In this document: positions 1-9,976 of the stretch, piece by piece | Layout: every line of letters begins with the position of its first letter | Numbering within the stretch: position 1 is the stretch's first letter | Source of the DNA: QHVT01 sp036399015 | GTDB lineage: Bacteria; Acidobacteriota; Thermoanaerobaculia; Gp7-AA8 | Assembly (NCBI GenBank): GCA_036399015.1 | Contig: DASWNW010000074.1 | Coordinates: forward strand, 1-64,000 | Reading direction: 5' to 3' | DNA length: 64,000 nt | Program-made: the position numbers and the translations under genes | The notes under the pieces: generated by a model | Seen by the model: only the letters and a program-made list of their open reading frames with translations | Database searches by the model: none | What the model was told of the DNA's origin: nothing

Positions 1-1092
<1,092 letters not shown>

Positions 1093-1181
1093 GCGTTGCG
1101 TGTTGCGAGTTGCGCGTTGCCCGGGCCTTGTCGTTCAGGCGAGACCGCCTGAGCAACTCGCCACGCGGTACGCGCAACGTG
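1093..1181. repeat. Word-array hairpin, GTTGC family (copy 1)
   Basis: Left arm 1093-1126 consists of four degenerate GTTGC words (GCGTTGCGTGTTGCGAGTTG and on). Right arm 1149-1181 carries the reverse complements (GAGCAACTCGCC, GCGCAACG). It fills the gap between the convergent ends of tex and the cyclase gene and begins on the base after the tex stop. Related copies are at 29277-29418 and 41304-41446. Confidence 0.8.
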
Positions 1182-1187
1182 TGGAGC

Positions 1188-1982
1188 TCACGGCACCAGC
1201 GCCACGATCCTCACCGGTGCGCCCGACCCGCCGCCGATCTTCACCGGCAGCGCCACGATCCACGCTCCGCGCGCGGGGAGGCGCTCCACGTTGGCGACGT
1301 TCTCCAGCCCCGGCACCTCGGCCGCGGCTGCGATGCGGTGCACCATGAAGTCGCGCGACTGCCCGTAGTCGATGCTCGCCGTGTCGACGCCGAGCGCGCC
1401 CACCTTGCGCTGCTCGATGAGGAGGCGCGCCGCCTCGGTGCCATACGACGGGAAGTGCAGGTTGTCGGTGCTGCCGGGGCGGTCGTCGCCGAAGTAGCGC
1501 AGACGGTCTCCCCAGCGCGGTCCCCAGCCGGTGTGCAGCACCACGATCGTTCCCGGCGCGATGACGCCGTGGCGCGCCTCCCACTCCGTCACGTCCTCGA
1601 CCGTCAGCCGGTAGTCGGCGTTGCCGGCCGCCTTCTCCCGCACGTCGATCACCGCGGCGGGAGCGACGAGCTGCCGTACCGGGACGTTGTCGACCGTGCG
1701 GCGGTTTTCCCCGAAGTGAATCGGCGCGTCGAGATGCGTCCCGCCATGCTCGGGCGTGCAGAACGCGTTCGACGAGTAGAAGTAGCCCCCCTCGGTCTGC
1801 CCATACGCGAGCTTCTGCAACTGGAACCCGCTGCCCTCGGTCGAAGGCCAGTAGAGCGTGCGGTCGTCGAGCGAGTAGGTGAGGTCGATCACCTGCGCGC
1901 GCGCGAGGTCGAGCGGCGGCGCCATCGTCGTCGCGCAGGCGGTCAGGGCGAGCAGTGCGGCGAGGAGGATGGTGGTGCGCAT
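1188..1982 (-). CDS. Secreted cyclase / kynurenine formamidase-like lipoprotein
   Basis: 264 residues. The N-terminus is a lipoprotein signal with lipobox LTAC (Cys16). The body is a cyclase-family (PF04199) fold with the metal-binding signature HGGTHLDAP at residues 79-87, which in KynB-type enzymes binds zinc or manganese for amide or ester hydrolysis. Later motifs VVLHTGW and GVDTASIDYG also fit the family. The predicted location is the periplasm, membrane-anchored, whereas true KynB is cytosolic, so the substrate is unknown. The gene starts 13 bases after the stop of the co-directional dihaem cytochrome gene, so the two probably form an operon. The start ATG directly precedes the signal peptide. 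Confidence 0.85.
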   Translation of the reverse strand: MRTTILLAALLALTACATTMAPPLDLARAQVIDLTYSLDDRTLYWPSTEGSGFQLQKLAYGQTEGGYFYSSNAFCTPEHGGTHLDAPIHFGENRRTVDNVPVRQLVAPAAVIDVREKAAGNADYRLTVEDVTEWEARHGVIAPGTIVVLHTGWGPRWGDRLRYFGDDRPGSTDNLHFPSYGTEAARLLIEQRKVGALGVDTASIDYGQSRDFMVHRIAAAAEVPGLENVANVERLPARGAWIVALPVKIGGGSGAPVRIVALVP

Positions 1983-1995
1983 GGCACCACCAATC

Positions 1996-2976
1996 CTATG
2001 CCTTCTTTTTCCTCTGCAGCGACGGCCCGGGGTTGTAGTCGACCGGATCGAGCGAGCGGAGGTACCGGTAGATCGCCCGCTTATCGGTCTCGCTCATGCG
2101 CTGGTACTGGCGCCACGGCATGTGCGTCCCCTTCAGGCCGACGCCGGCGCCGAAGCGGCCGACGAAGCGCTCCTCGTCCCAGTCGGTGATGCGGCCGTGC
2201 TTCGACGGGGTGAGGTTCGGCGTGATCAGCACGTGCGCGTTGTCACCGTCGATGCCGAACTGGTTGCCGCCGGAGAATTTCGCGGCGACGTAGTTGCCGT
2301 TGAGGCGGTTGCGCTTCGTGTGGCAGGCGGCGCAGCCGGCCACGGAGGTGGCGACGTACTCGCCGCGCTCCACCGTCGCCGCGTGCGCGGGGCTCGCCTT
2401 CGGCGGCGTGCGAGTCGGACCGACCGGCTCGAAGACGAACGCCAGCAGCGCCTTGCCGAGGAGGTTGAACTCGTGGCGCGGGACGAGGTTGCGCACCGGC
2501 TTCTGCGAGCGGAGGAAGGAGATGATGGCGACGAGGTCCTCGTCGGAGAGGTGCTGGAACTCCATGAACGGCAGCGCGGCGCGGCCGTCGGGGAGCACGC
2601 CGTGGCGCAGCACGCGCGCCAGCTCGCCGTCGCTGTAGCGGCCGATGCCGGTCTCCTCGTCGGGCGTGAGGTTCGGCGAATGGACGTTCCCGACGCCGAG
2701 GCGGAAGGCGTTGCCACCGAAGAGGGGAGGCGTCGCGCCGGTCTCGGAGGCGGCCTTCTGCGCCGCGCCGCTGGTGTGGCAGTTGACGCAGTGCGCCGGG
2801 CCGTAGGCGAGGTAGGCGCCGCGGGCGATGACTTCCGGGTCGGTGCTGGCGCGGACCTGCGGATACGGCGCGTCGAACGTCCGGTTCGCACGTACGAGGA
2901 CGACGGCGACGAGGAGCAGCGCGAGCGCGGCCACCGCGGCCGCGGTTCGGACGAGGTACTTCAGCAGACGTTTCAT
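1996..2976 (-). CDS. Membrane-anchored dihaem cytochrome c
   Basis: 326 residues. One N-terminal membrane segment (about 11-29) is followed by two class I cytochrome c domains. The haem attachment sites are CVNCH (63-67) and CAACH (215-219). Each domain has the usual distal signature (SPNLTPDEETGIGRYSDGEL and its counterpart ITPNLTPSKHGRITDW). This arrangement resembles the dihaem subunits of periplasmic dehydrogenases and similar electron-transfer proteins. No dehydrogenase gene is adjacent; the only downstream partner is the cyclase-like lipoprotein. A -10-like TAGTCT lies 10 bases before the start. The physiological electron donor cannot be deduced here. Confidence 0.9.
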   Translation of the reverse strand: MKRLLKYLVRTAAAVAALALLLVAVVLVRANRTFDAPYPQVRASTDPEVIARGAYLAYGPAHCVNCHTSGAAQKAASETGATPPLFGGNAFRLGVGNVHSPNLTPDEETGIGRYSDGELARVLRHGVLPDGRAALPFMEFQHLSDEDLVAIISFLRSQKPVRNLVPRHEFNLLGKALLAFVFEPVGPTRTPPKASPAHAATVERGEYVATSVAGCAACHTKRNRLNGNYVAAKFSGGNQFGIDGDNAHVLITPNLTPSKHGRITDWDEERFVGRFGAGVGLKGTHMPWRQYQRMSETDKRAIYRYLRSLDPVDYNPGPSLQRKKKA

Positions 2977-3084
2977 GGTGCGGCGCAGACTAGGGATGGC
3001 CGCTTACCTGACGCTTACGCGTGATCGTTGCCGCGATGGAACGCACGCGCCCGCCACGCGGCGCGTACCATTTCCTCCGTCGTC

Positions 3085-6000
3085 ATGAGAGTCGTCCGGA
3101 TCGCCCTTCTGCTCACCCTCGCGCTGCCGCTCTTCGCGGGCGACCGCTACATCGTCGAATACCGCGCCGGCGCGTTCGCGCCGCAACTGTCGGAGGACGA
3201 GCCGCGCCTCCGCGTGCGGCGCCACTTCCGGCGAGTCTTCCGCGGCGCGGCGATCGAGCTCGCGCCAGGACAGTCGATCGAGGACGTGGCGCGGCTGCCG
3301 TACGTGGCGGGGGTGTATGTGGATCGGGAGGTGAGGGCCTTGGGGTTCCTCGGAGTTCCTCGGTTCCTCGGAGTTCCTCGGGCGGCGTCCACCGGAGCAA
3401 CCCCTAACGCCGAGGAACCCCGAGGAACCCCGAGGAACTCCGAGGAACCCGGCATCGTGGTGGCGGTCCTCGACACCGGCATCGACGCCGCGCATCCGGC
3501 GCTCGCGGGCAAAGTCTTCGGCGGGTGGGACTTTGTGAACGACGACGCCGATCCGACCGACGATCATCGCCACGGGACGCACGTCGCCGGCATCATCGCC
3601 GCGCAGAGCGACGTCGTCACCGGGGTCGCGCCGGCGGTCTCGCTGCTGGCGTTCAAGGTGCTGGACGCCGAGGGGCGCGGCCTCACCTCGAACATCATCG
3701 CGGCGCTGGAGCGCACGATCGATCCGAACGGCGACGGCGACTTCTCCGATCGCGCCGACGTCGCCAACCTCTCCCTCGGCATGCGCGGACATGCCGGCGA
3801 TCCGCTGGCGCGCGCGGTGGAGAACGCCGTCGCGGCAGGCGTGGTCGTCTCCGTCGCCGCCGGCAACGACGGCAACTACCACTCGATCGGCAGCCCGGCC
3901 GCCGCCCCCTCGGCCATCACCGTCGGCGCCTCGTACATCGACGACGACCAGGTGCTGACGGTCGCCGATTTCAGCTCGCGCGGCCCCACGCCGCAGAGCG
4001 CCGCCATCAAACCCGACCTCGTCGCGCCGGGCGTGCGCATCCTCTCCACCGGCCTCCACGGCTCGTACGTGGAGCTCAGCGGGACGTCGATGGCCGCGCC
4101 GCACGTGGCGGGGCTGGCGGCGCTGCTGCTCGAGCAGCATCCCGACTGGAGCCCGGCGCGCGTGAAGGCGGCGCTGGTGACGACCTCGCAGCCGATCGCC
4201 GGCCACGAAGTGATGACGCAGGGCACCGGCTACCCCGACGTCGTCCGCGCCGCCGCGAGCTCGGTCATCGCCGCGCCGACGCAGCTCAACTTCGGACTCG
4301 ACGGACTGACCGCGCCGTCGTTCACCGCCACGCGCCGCTTCACGCTGCACAACGCCGGCACCGCGCCGCGCGCCATCGCGGCGACGTTCAGCGGGGCGAG
4401 CGACGCGATCGCGCTGACGGTGACGCCGGCCGAATTCACCCTGGCCCCGGGCGAGTCACGCGAGGTCGAGGTGTCGCTCGCCGTCGACCACGCGAAACTG
4501 CCGGCGCCGGAGACCCGATCGCTCGCCTTCGGCGGACTGGTGACGCTGCAGTGGGACGGCGAGGCGGTGCGCGTGCCGTGGGCGTTCGTGCGCGCCGGAC
4601 GGGCGACGGTGTCCTTCGCCGGCGTGCGGCCGACCGTCGCCTGGAGCACGGAGGGGCGGCGGTACGCCTCGTTCGCCTTTCTCGACGAGCATGCGATCGA
4701 GCTGCTGCTCGAGCCGGCCACGTACGACTTCTTCATCGCCGCGACGAAGGACGACGATGCCCGCCTGATCGTGAAGGAGCACGTCCTCATCGCGGGGGAT
4801 ACGCGGTTCACGCTCAGCGAGGCCGATGCGCCGTACGAGGTGCGCCTCGACGCCGCGGGAGACGCCGCCGACAAGGTGCGTTCGACGTTCATCCGCCTGC
4901 TCCTGCCGCGCGGCGGCTCGCTGCTGCTGCCGGTGCCGCACGTCACGGCGATCCACTCGTCGGCGTTCAGCGACCGGGTGGGGCTGCTGGCGACGCAGGC
5001 GTTCACCGATCCGGCGGCGAACACGATTCACGTTGCGCAGCATCCGCCGCTGCGCGGGCTCTCGTCCGACCACACGCTTACGATGCCGTTCAGCGCGTAC
5101 GCGGCGCAGGAGCTGCGCGTCCGCTTTCCCGATGGGGCGACGCGGCGCGAGCTGACGGTCATGCCGCGCGACTGGCCGCGCCGCGTCAACGAGCTCGGTC
5201 CGATGCCGCCGGTCGCCACCATCACGTCGCCCGAGGCGGAATGGCGCGGCACGCTCTTCATGACGCCGGAAGTGCACGAGGACTACGCGGGTGGCGTGCA
5301 GATCGCCGCCTGGACGCAGCCGCAGACCGCCGGCTTCGCCGACACGATCACGCCGGTCATCCGCCGCAATGCCGGCGGCTTCTTCTCCGCGCGCGGCTTC
5401 GACCCGCCGTCGCTGCCGAACGGCGTGGTGGCGGGGGAGGCGATGGAGTTCGGCAGCGGCGCGACGCACTTCGTGGCGCGCTTCCGGGCCGGCGACCAGG
5501 CCATCTACGCCGACGCGGAGCTCGTCGGCACGCGCGGCGAGCTGCGGCGCGGGTTGAAGGCGGGAACGTCCTATCGCGTCACCGATGCGAATGGCGCCGA
5601 GGTGGCGAAGGGGAACGTCGGGGAGCAGGCCTTCTTCGTGCCGGTGTCGAAGGGGGGCAGGTATCGCGCGGAGCTGAGCGTCCCCGGCGGCGCGCGTCTC
5701 ACCGCGTCATTCGATTCGACGAACGGGCCCGCGTTCGTGCCGTCGCTCACGTCGCTCGCGGTCCTCGACGCCGTCGGACGTCACGTGACGCACCTGCCGC
5801 GCAACGGGAACGGATCGCTGATCTTCTCCGCCGCCGGCCACGAGGAGTGGGCGTATCGCCGCATCGCCGCCGAGGCGACGAAGGTCTTCTTCCGCCGCCG
5901 CGGGACGCAGACATGGGTGCAGCTCACGCCGGTGCAGATCGGCGAAGACACCGCCGCCGACTCGCACGGCCGCCCGCCCGCCGGCGTGATCTACCGCGTC

Positions 6001-6153
6001 GATCTCGCGGACGCGCTCCGCGTGCCCGCCGGGGAGATCGAGATCGCGATCGAGATTCGCGACGAGCAGGGGAACGTGGTCACGTGGGGGACGCCGGCCT
6101 TCACGATCACCGCGCAAGGCTCGCCGACCCGGAAGCGCCGCTCGGTGCGCTGA
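3085..6153 (+). CDS. Secreted subtilisin-family (S8) serine protease
   Basis: 1022 residues from the ATG that opens the signal peptide (MRVVRIALLLTLALPLFAG); an in-frame upstream ATG at 3028 lacks such a signal. An inhibitor_I9-like propeptide spans about 20-84. The catalytic triad is Asp130 (VLDTGID), His163 (HGTHVAGI) and Ser335 (GTSMAAPHVAGLAALL), and AAGNDGN carries the oxyanion Asn. About 600 beta-rich residues follow. Codons 87-122, between propeptide and catalytic core, are made of a hairpin repeat that is also found between genes at 62.6 kb (see the repeat entry). That linker is where pro-proteases are normally cleaved. The protein is likely an exported general protease. Confidence 0.95.
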   Translation: MRVVRIALLLTLALPLFAGDRYIVEYRAGAFAPQLSEDEPRLRVRRHFRRVFRGAAIELAPGQSIEDVARLPYVAGVYVDREVRALGFLGVPRFLGVPRAASTGATPNAEEPRGTPRNSEEPGIVVAVLDTGIDAAHPALAGKVFGGWDFVNDDADPTDDHRHGTHVAGIIAAQSDVVTGVAPAVSLLAFKVLDAEGRGLTSNIIAALERTIDPNGDGDFSDRADVANLSLGMRGHAGDPLARAVENAVAAGVVVSVAAGNDGNYHSIGSPAAAPSAITVGASYIDDDQVLTVADFSSRGPTPQSAAIKPDLVAPGVRILSTGLHGSYVELSGTSMAAPHVAGLAALLLEQHPDWSPARVKAALVTTSQPIAGHEVMTQGTGYPDVVRAAASSVIAAPTQLNFGLDGLTAPSFTATRRFTLHNAGTAPRAIAATFSGASDAIALTVTPAEFTLAPGESREVEVSLAVDHAKLPAPETRSLAFGGLVTLQWDGEAVRVPWAFVRAGRATVSFAGVRPTVAWSTEGRRYASFAFLDEHAIELLLEPATYDFFIAATKDDDARLIVKEHVLIAGDTRFTLSEADAPYEVRLDAAGDAADKVRSTFIRLLLPRGGSLLLPVPHVTAIHSSAFSDRVGLLATQAFTDPAANTIHVAQHPPLRGLSSDHTLTMPFSAYAAQELRVRFPDGATRRELTVMPRDWPRRVNELGPMPPVATITSPEAEWRGTLFMTPEVHEDYAGGVQIAAWTQPQTAGFADTITPVIRRNAGGFFSARGFDPPSLPNGVVAGEAMEFGSGATHFVARFRAGDQAIYADAELVGTRGELRRGLKAGTSYRVTDANGAEVAKGNVGEQAFFVPVSKGGRYRAELSVPGGARLTASFDSTNGPAFVPSLTSLAVLDAVGRHVTHLPRNGNGSLIFSAAGHEEWAYRRIAAEATKVFFRRRGTQTWVQLTPVQIGEDTAADSHGRPPAGVIYRVDLADALRVPAGEIEIAIEIRDEQGNVVTWGTPAFTITAQGSPTRKRRSVR
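3342..3450. repeat. Word-array hairpin, GTTCCTCGG family, inside the subtilase gene
   Basis: Left arm 3342-3381 is four copies of GGTTCCTCGG/AGTTCCTCGG. Right arm 3411-3450 is four copies of the reverse complement (CGAGGAACCC). A loop of about 29 bases separates them. The element is read in frame as a low-complexity stretch (FLGVPRFLGVPR, EEPRGTPRNSEEP). The only other copy in the window, at 62629-62704, is intergenic. This suggests insertion or expansion of an intergenic-type element within a coding region. Confidence 0.85.
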
Positions 6154-6189
6154 GTTGCCGGACGCGGCCGGCGGGCGCACAATCAGCGC

Positions 6190-6423
6190 ATGGCGCGCGG
6201 GTGGGAAAGCAAGTCGGTCGAGTCGCAGCAGAGCGGCGAGGACCTCGCCGGGACGAAGCGCCGCCTCACCGCCGGTGAAACGGAGCGAGAGGCGAAGCGG
6301 GAAGGCCTCGAGCTGTCGCGCGCGCGGGTGCTGCGCGAGCTGGAAAACGCGCGGCCCGGCGTACACCGGACCGCGCTCGAGAACGCGCTGAAGTTTTTAG
6401 AGGAGGAGTTGGGGAAGCTCTGA
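6190..6423 (+). CDS. Small charged hypothetical protein (77 aa)
   Basis: 77 residues, no signal peptide or membrane segment, rich in Glu, Arg and Lys and probably helical (ETEREAKREGLELSRARVLRELENA). It starts 37 bases after the subtilase stop. CACAAT sits 6 bases before the ATG, consistent with a leaderless start. The amphipathic C-terminal half could dimerise. The composition is that of a real soluble protein rather than a shadow frame. No family can be named with confidence. Confidence 0.7.
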   Translation: MARGWESKSVESQQSGEDLAGTKRRLTAGETEREAKREGLELSRARVLRELENARPGVHRTALENALKFLEEELGKL

Positions 6424-6440
6424 GCTCGCTGCGCTCGCTG

Positions 6441-6521
6441 TTCTCGGTTGTCAGTTGCCGGCTGTCTGTGGGCCTCAGGCGAGACACCGCAGACAACTGA
6501 GAACCGATCACCGACAACCGC
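6441..6521. repeat. Word-array hairpin, GTTGTCGG family (copy 1)
   Basis: Left arm 6441-6471 (TTCTCGGTTGTCAGTTGCCG and on) pairs with right arm 6488-6521 (CCGCAGACAACTGAGAACCG, then GACAACCG). The right arm is nearly identical to that at 45679-45711. The element lies between the convergent ends of the 77-residue gene and the cytochrome c gene. Confidence 0.8.
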
Positions 6522-6533
6522 GGCGAAGCCGCG

Positions 6534-7133
6534 CTACGGCGCCGTGGCGATCACCGGATCCGGCACCTGGTTCTTCACCGGCGGGATCGAGCGGAGGTAG
6601 GCGTAGACGGAGCTGAGGTCTTCGTCCGTCATCATGCGCACGTTCTGCCACGGCATCGGCGGGAGGATCGGGCGGGCGACGCCCCAGTGGCGGCCGGTGC
6701 GGATGGTCTTGCGGAACGTCTCCTCGTTCCAGATGCCGATTCCGGTCAGGCGCTCGGGCGTCAGGTTCGCGGCGTAGCTCACTCCCCACGGGCCGGCGAA
6801 GGCGGTGTTGGTCGCGCCGCCCGCCCAGTTCCAGGCGCCGTCGGGCCGCAGCTTCGGCGGCGCCGGCATCTTCATCGACTCCGGATGGCCGGAGAGCTGG
6901 CGCGACATGTCGGGCGCGGGGCCGTTCGGGCCCATCTTCCAGGGGGTGTGGCAGTCGTGGCAGTGGCCGATGTTGACGAGGTACTCCCCCCGTTTCACTT
7001 TCGCCTGCGCGGCGGCGCGCGCGGTCTGCTGCGCCCGTTTGGCGGAGCGGTCGTTCGCCGCGGTGGCGGTCAGGGTTGCTGCAGCGAGTGTTGCGACGAC
7101 GAGGGTGGCGACGGTCGTGTTGCGCTTGTTCAT
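6534..7133 (-). CDS. Secreted monohaem cytochrome c
   Basis: 199 residues with an N-terminal signal peptide (MNKRNTTVATLVVATLAAAT) and one haem site CHDCH (58-62). The distal part contains NLTPERLTGIGIW and PPMPWQNVRMMTDEDLSSVY, giving the axial Met region typical of cytochromes paired with periplasmic oxidoreductases. The ATG at 7133 is preferred over an in-frame TTG at 7142, because TACATT lies exactly 7 bases upstream of the ATG and the TTG would overlap it. The gene stands alone between convergent and divergent neighbours, so its redox partner is unknown. Confidence 0.88.
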   Translation of the reverse strand: MNKRNTTVATLVVATLAAATLTATAANDRSAKRAQQTARAAAQAKVKRGEYLVNIGHCHDCHTPWKMGPNGPAPDMSRQLSGHPESMKMPAPPKLRPDGAWNWAGGATNTAFAGPWGVSYAANLTPERLTGIGIWNEETFRKTIRTGRHWGVARPILPPMPWQNVRMMTDEDLSSVYAYLRSIPPVKNQVPDPVIATAP

Positions 7134-7140
7134 GGTGGTC

Positions 7141-7146
7141 AATGTA
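7141..7146 (-). promoter_or_regulatory. Probable -10 element of the cytochrome c gene
   Basis: TACATT on the minus strand, 7 bases before the ATG at 7133, with no Shine-Dalgarno between. The spacing is that expected for a leaderless transcript. Confidence 0.5.
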
Positions 7147-7203
7147 GGGACCGGCCGCCGCCCGCGTTGCTAAGACTTTCCTATGAGGATGCGAAAAGAT
7201 TCT

Positions 7204-7209
7204 TATCCT
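7204..7209 (+). promoter_or_regulatory. Probable -10 element of the MBL-fold gene
   Basis: TATCCT lies 7 bases before the ATG at 7217 and no Shine-Dalgarno is present. It is divergent from the cytochrome promoter about 60 bases away. Confidence 0.5.
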
Positions 7210-7216
7210 TGGCGCC

Positions 7217-8596
7217 ATGCTGCTGACGGCCATCCTCCTCGCCGCCCTCGCCGACCCGCTCCAGTCCGCCCAGAGCGCCGCCCGCATCGTCGAGCGCGCC
7301 GTCGAGGCGCACGGCTCCGCCGACCCGAAGGTCTCCCTCTCGATCCGCGCCGATCAGGTCACCGAAGGCCAGTCCCTCGGCGCGCTGCCGCCGTTTGAGG
7401 GGTACCCCTTCCGCATCGACGTGACGCTCGATCCCGCGACGAAGCGGCTGCGCGTCGTGTCGCAGTCCTCGATCGCCGGCGACTTTGCGTTCGGCGACGT
7501 CCTCGCGCTGCAGGACGGCAAGGGCTTCGCCCTGACGCCCGAGGTCAAGACGTACCGCGACGTCACGACCGAGCCGCCGGTGCTCAACCGCTGGTTCCCC
7601 CACCGCATGCTCCGGCAGGTGCTGCAGAACCGCGCCGCGCTGCGGGCAGTCGACGCGCAGACGGTGGCGGTGGGGTCGCAGACGCTCTTCTTCGACCCGA
7701 AGACCGCGCTCCTGCAGCGCGTGCAGCAGGTGGTCCCGAGCACGTTCGGCGACAGCACGCGCGAAACGCTGTACGAGGAGTACAAGCGCACTGGCGACGC
7801 GCTCCTGCCGTCGCGGGTACGCGTGCGGATCGCGAACGCGGTTCACGGCACCGTGGAGAACGTCTACCGGTACGAAGAGGTGAAGGCGGCCGCCGAATTC
7901 GGCGCGAACGACTTCACGGTCCCGGAGGGCTACACGAAAGCCGACTACTCCTACCGCGGCCAGTTCGAGGCGAAGCCGCTCGCGGAGGGGGTGTGGCTGC
8001 TGGAGAACGTCACGCGCACGACCGGGCAGTGGTCGTACAACGTGCTGGCGGTGGCGTTCGACGACTTCGTTCTGCTCGCCGAGGCGCCGGTCGGCAGCGA
8101 AACGACGGAGCGGGTTCTGGAGAAGGTGCGCGAGCTCGCGCCCGGGAAACCGGTGCGCTACCTCGTGCAGAGCCACCACCACTCCGACCACATCGGCGGC
8201 ATCCGCGCCTACGTCGCCGAGGGGACGACCATCCTCACCGGCGCCACGTCGAAGCCGCTCGTCGAGAAGCTCGCCGCCGCCCCCTTCGTCCTCGACCCCG
8301 ATCGCCTGCAGCGCTCCCCCCGCGCGCCGAAGATGGAGGTGGTGGAGGAGCGCCGCACCATCGGCGACGGCAAGCGGGAGGCGGTGATTCTGAACATCGG
8401 CCCGAACCCCCACGCCCGCGACATGCTGATCGTCCACCTGCCGAAGGAGAAGATCCTCTGGCAGTCGGACATGATCAACGAAGGGGAGTACCCGGAGAAC
8501 GCGGCGACGCGGGACTTTTTGGAGAAGGTGAAGGGGCTGGACGTGCGCACGGTGGTGGGGCTGCATGGGAAGGTGCGCGCCGTCGGCGCGGAATGA
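7217..8596 (+). CDS. Secreted metallo-beta-lactamase-fold hydrolase with N-terminal lipoprotein-carrier-like region
   Basis: 459 residues with a short hydrophobic N-terminus (MLLTAILLAALA). Residues about 20-240 form a beta-rich region resembling periplasmic lipoprotein-carrier-like proteins. The C-terminal half is a metallo-beta-lactamase domain with the zinc motif HHHSDHIGG starting at His320, then a distal NPHARDMLIVHLP and DMIN. The family hydrolyses esters, lactones or other substrates in the periplasm; the substrate here is not predictable. The TGA stop lies inside a copy of the GAATGAAGAA repeat. The following acyltransferase gene is co-directional but has its own promoter-like hexamer. 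Confidence 0.85.
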   Translation: MLLTAILLAALADPLQSAQSAARIVERAVEAHGSADPKVSLSIRADQVTEGQSLGALPPFEGYPFRIDVTLDPATKRLRVVSQSSIAGDFAFGDVLALQDGKGFALTPEVKTYRDVTTEPPVLNRWFPHRMLRQVLQNRAALRAVDAQTVAVGSQTLFFDPKTALLQRVQQVVPSTFGDSTRETLYEEYKRTGDALLPSRVRVRIANAVHGTVENVYRYEEVKAAAEFGANDFTVPEGYTKADYSYRGQFEAKPLAEGVWLLENVTRTTGQWSYNVLAVAFDDFVLLAEAPVGSETTERVLEKVRELAPGKPVRYLVQSHHHSDHIGGIRAYVAEGTTILTGATSKPLVEKLAAAPFVLDPDRLQRSPRAPKMEVVEERRTIGDGKREAVILNIGPNPHARDMLIVHLPKEKILWQSDMINEGEYPENAATRDFLEKVKGLDVRTVVGLHGKVRAVGAE

Positions 8597-8626
8597 AGAA
8601 GTTCGAAGTTCGAATGAAGAACGCTC
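8591..8626. repeat. GAATGAAGAA-family arm overlapping the MBL stop codon
   Basis: A 36-base sequence starting GAATGAAGAAGTTCGAAGTT matches 14825-14860 with about four differences. Only the left arm is present here; no right arm follows. The MBL-fold stop codon (8594-8596) is part of the repeat. Confidence 0.75.
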
Positions 8627-8634
8627 CGCGCGGC

Positions 8635-8640
8635 TAAACT
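8635..8640 (+). promoter_or_regulatory. Probable -10 element of the acyltransferase gene
   Basis: TAAACT lies 10 bases before the ATG at 8651, just after the GAATGAAGAA repeat arm. No Shine-Dalgarno is visible. Confidence 0.45.
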
Positions 8641-8650
8641 CTCGAAACCC

Positions 8651-9973
8651 ATGCGCGAGCGTCCCATCCACGTCGACAAGTTCAAGCTCAAGCGGCAGCA
8701 CGCCGAGATCGAGCTGGAGGTCTTCGGGAGCCGCGACATCGTGCAGGCGGTGCAGACGTACGCGCGGGACCACAACGTCTCGATCGAGGAGGCGCGGCAG
8801 CAGGCGCGCAAGTACCTGCAGGAGATCGTCCCGAAGTTCAATCTCCTCGCCTACTACCGCATCGGGGCGCCGATCGCCCGGGCGATCATGCACTTCCTCT
8901 ACCGCGTCGTCGTCGAGCGCAAGCCGATCCGCGAGTTCAGCGAGAAGGCGAAGGGAGCGGCGGTGATCTACGTCATCAACCACCGCTCCAACGCCGACTA
9001 CGTCCTCGTCGCGCACATGCTCTTCAAGTTCATCTCGCTGTCGTACGCGATCGGGGAGTGGGCGCGCGTCTGGCCGCTCAACCATGTCTTCAAGTGGTTC
9101 GGCGGCTACTTCGTCCGGCGGCGCTATCGCGAGCCGCTGTATCACGCGGTGCTCTCGAAGTTCGTGCAGACCATCACCAAGCACGGCGTGACGCAGGGGA
9201 TCTTCATCGAGGGAGGCCTCACCCGCGACGGCGCGTTCCAGAAGCCGAAGCTGGGGATGCTCGACTACCTCGTCTCCGCGAAGCGCGATCCCGACTTCAG
9301 CCAGCCGCTCTACATCGTCCCCACGGCGGTGAACTACGACCGCGTCCTCGAAGACCGCAACCTCACCGAGGAGCTGCTGGGGAAGGAGGAGCGGCCGACG
9401 AAGGGGGAGAAGCTCAAGACGTCGCTCGACTTCCTCTTCAAGGGCTTCTTCCGCGGCCTCTTCGGCCGCTTCAAGCGCTACGGCTACGCGATGGTGACGT
9501 TCGGGCGCCCGATCTCGATCGACGAGTTCGCGCGTGCGCACCCTGCCATCCTCGGTGAGACGTTCGAGGAGCGGAAGCCGGAGCTGCAGCGGCTCGCCGA
9601 GACGGTGATGACCGAGATCTCCGACGCCCTCCCCGTCACCCCCGTCACGCTCGTCGCCTCCGTGTTCCGGCGGCATCCGGTCCTGACGCAGGAGGCGATG
9701 CTGACGGAGCTGGCGCGGGTGCGGGAGGAGTTCCGCGACCGCCCCTGGCTGCTGCGCGAGAAGACGCCGAAGGAGGTCTGGAAGGCCGCCCGGCAGGTGC
9801 TGGAGCTGCGGCACCTCATCGTGCCGGTGGAGCAGTGGCGCGACGAGCTGTTCGAGGAGCGCGGCGGGATGCCGGAGCTCGAAGACGCCTGGAGCTGGAA
9901 CCCGCGCGAGCACCTGCTGCGCGACTACTACGCGAACGCGCTGGTGCCGTTCCGCGACGTGAAGCGCGCGTAG
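8651..9973 (+). CDS. PlsB-like glycerol-3-phosphate acyltransferase
   Basis: 440 residues, cytoplasmic or membrane-peripheral. Acyltransferase block 1 is HRSNAD (His111-Asp116), the His-x4-Asp catalytic dyad. Block 3 is FIEGGLTRDG (from Phe185), the PlsB-type glycerol-3-phosphate binding motif, and block 4 corresponds to YIVPTAVNYDRV. These variants (HRSxxDY, FIEGGxTRxG) are closer to glycerol-3-phosphate or dihydroxyacetone-phosphate acyltransferases than to PlsC. It is much shorter than E. coli PlsB (about 800 residues), lacking the long N-terminal region. Expected role: first acylation in phospholipid synthesis, or a related specialised lipid. Confidence 0.85.
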   Translation: MRERPIHVDKFKLKRQHAEIELEVFGSRDIVQAVQTYARDHNVSIEEARQQARKYLQEIVPKFNLLAYYRIGAPIARAIMHFLYRVVVERKPIREFSEKAKGAAVIYVINHRSNADYVLVAHMLFKFISLSYAIGEWARVWPLNHVFKWFGGYFVRRRYREPLYHAVLSKFVQTITKHGVTQGIFIEGGLTRDGAFQKPKLGMLDYLVSAKRDPDFSQPLYIVPTAVNYDRVLEDRNLTEELLGKEERPTKGEKLKTSLDFLFKGFFRGLFGRFKRYGYAMVTFGRPISIDEFARAHPAILGETFEERKPELQRLAETVMTEISDALPVTPVTLVASVFRRHPVLTQEAMLTELARVREEFRDRPWLLREKTPKEVWKAARQVLELRHLIVPVEQWRDELFEERGGMPELEDAWSWNPREHLLRDYYANALVPFRDVKRA

Positions 9974-9976
9974 CGT

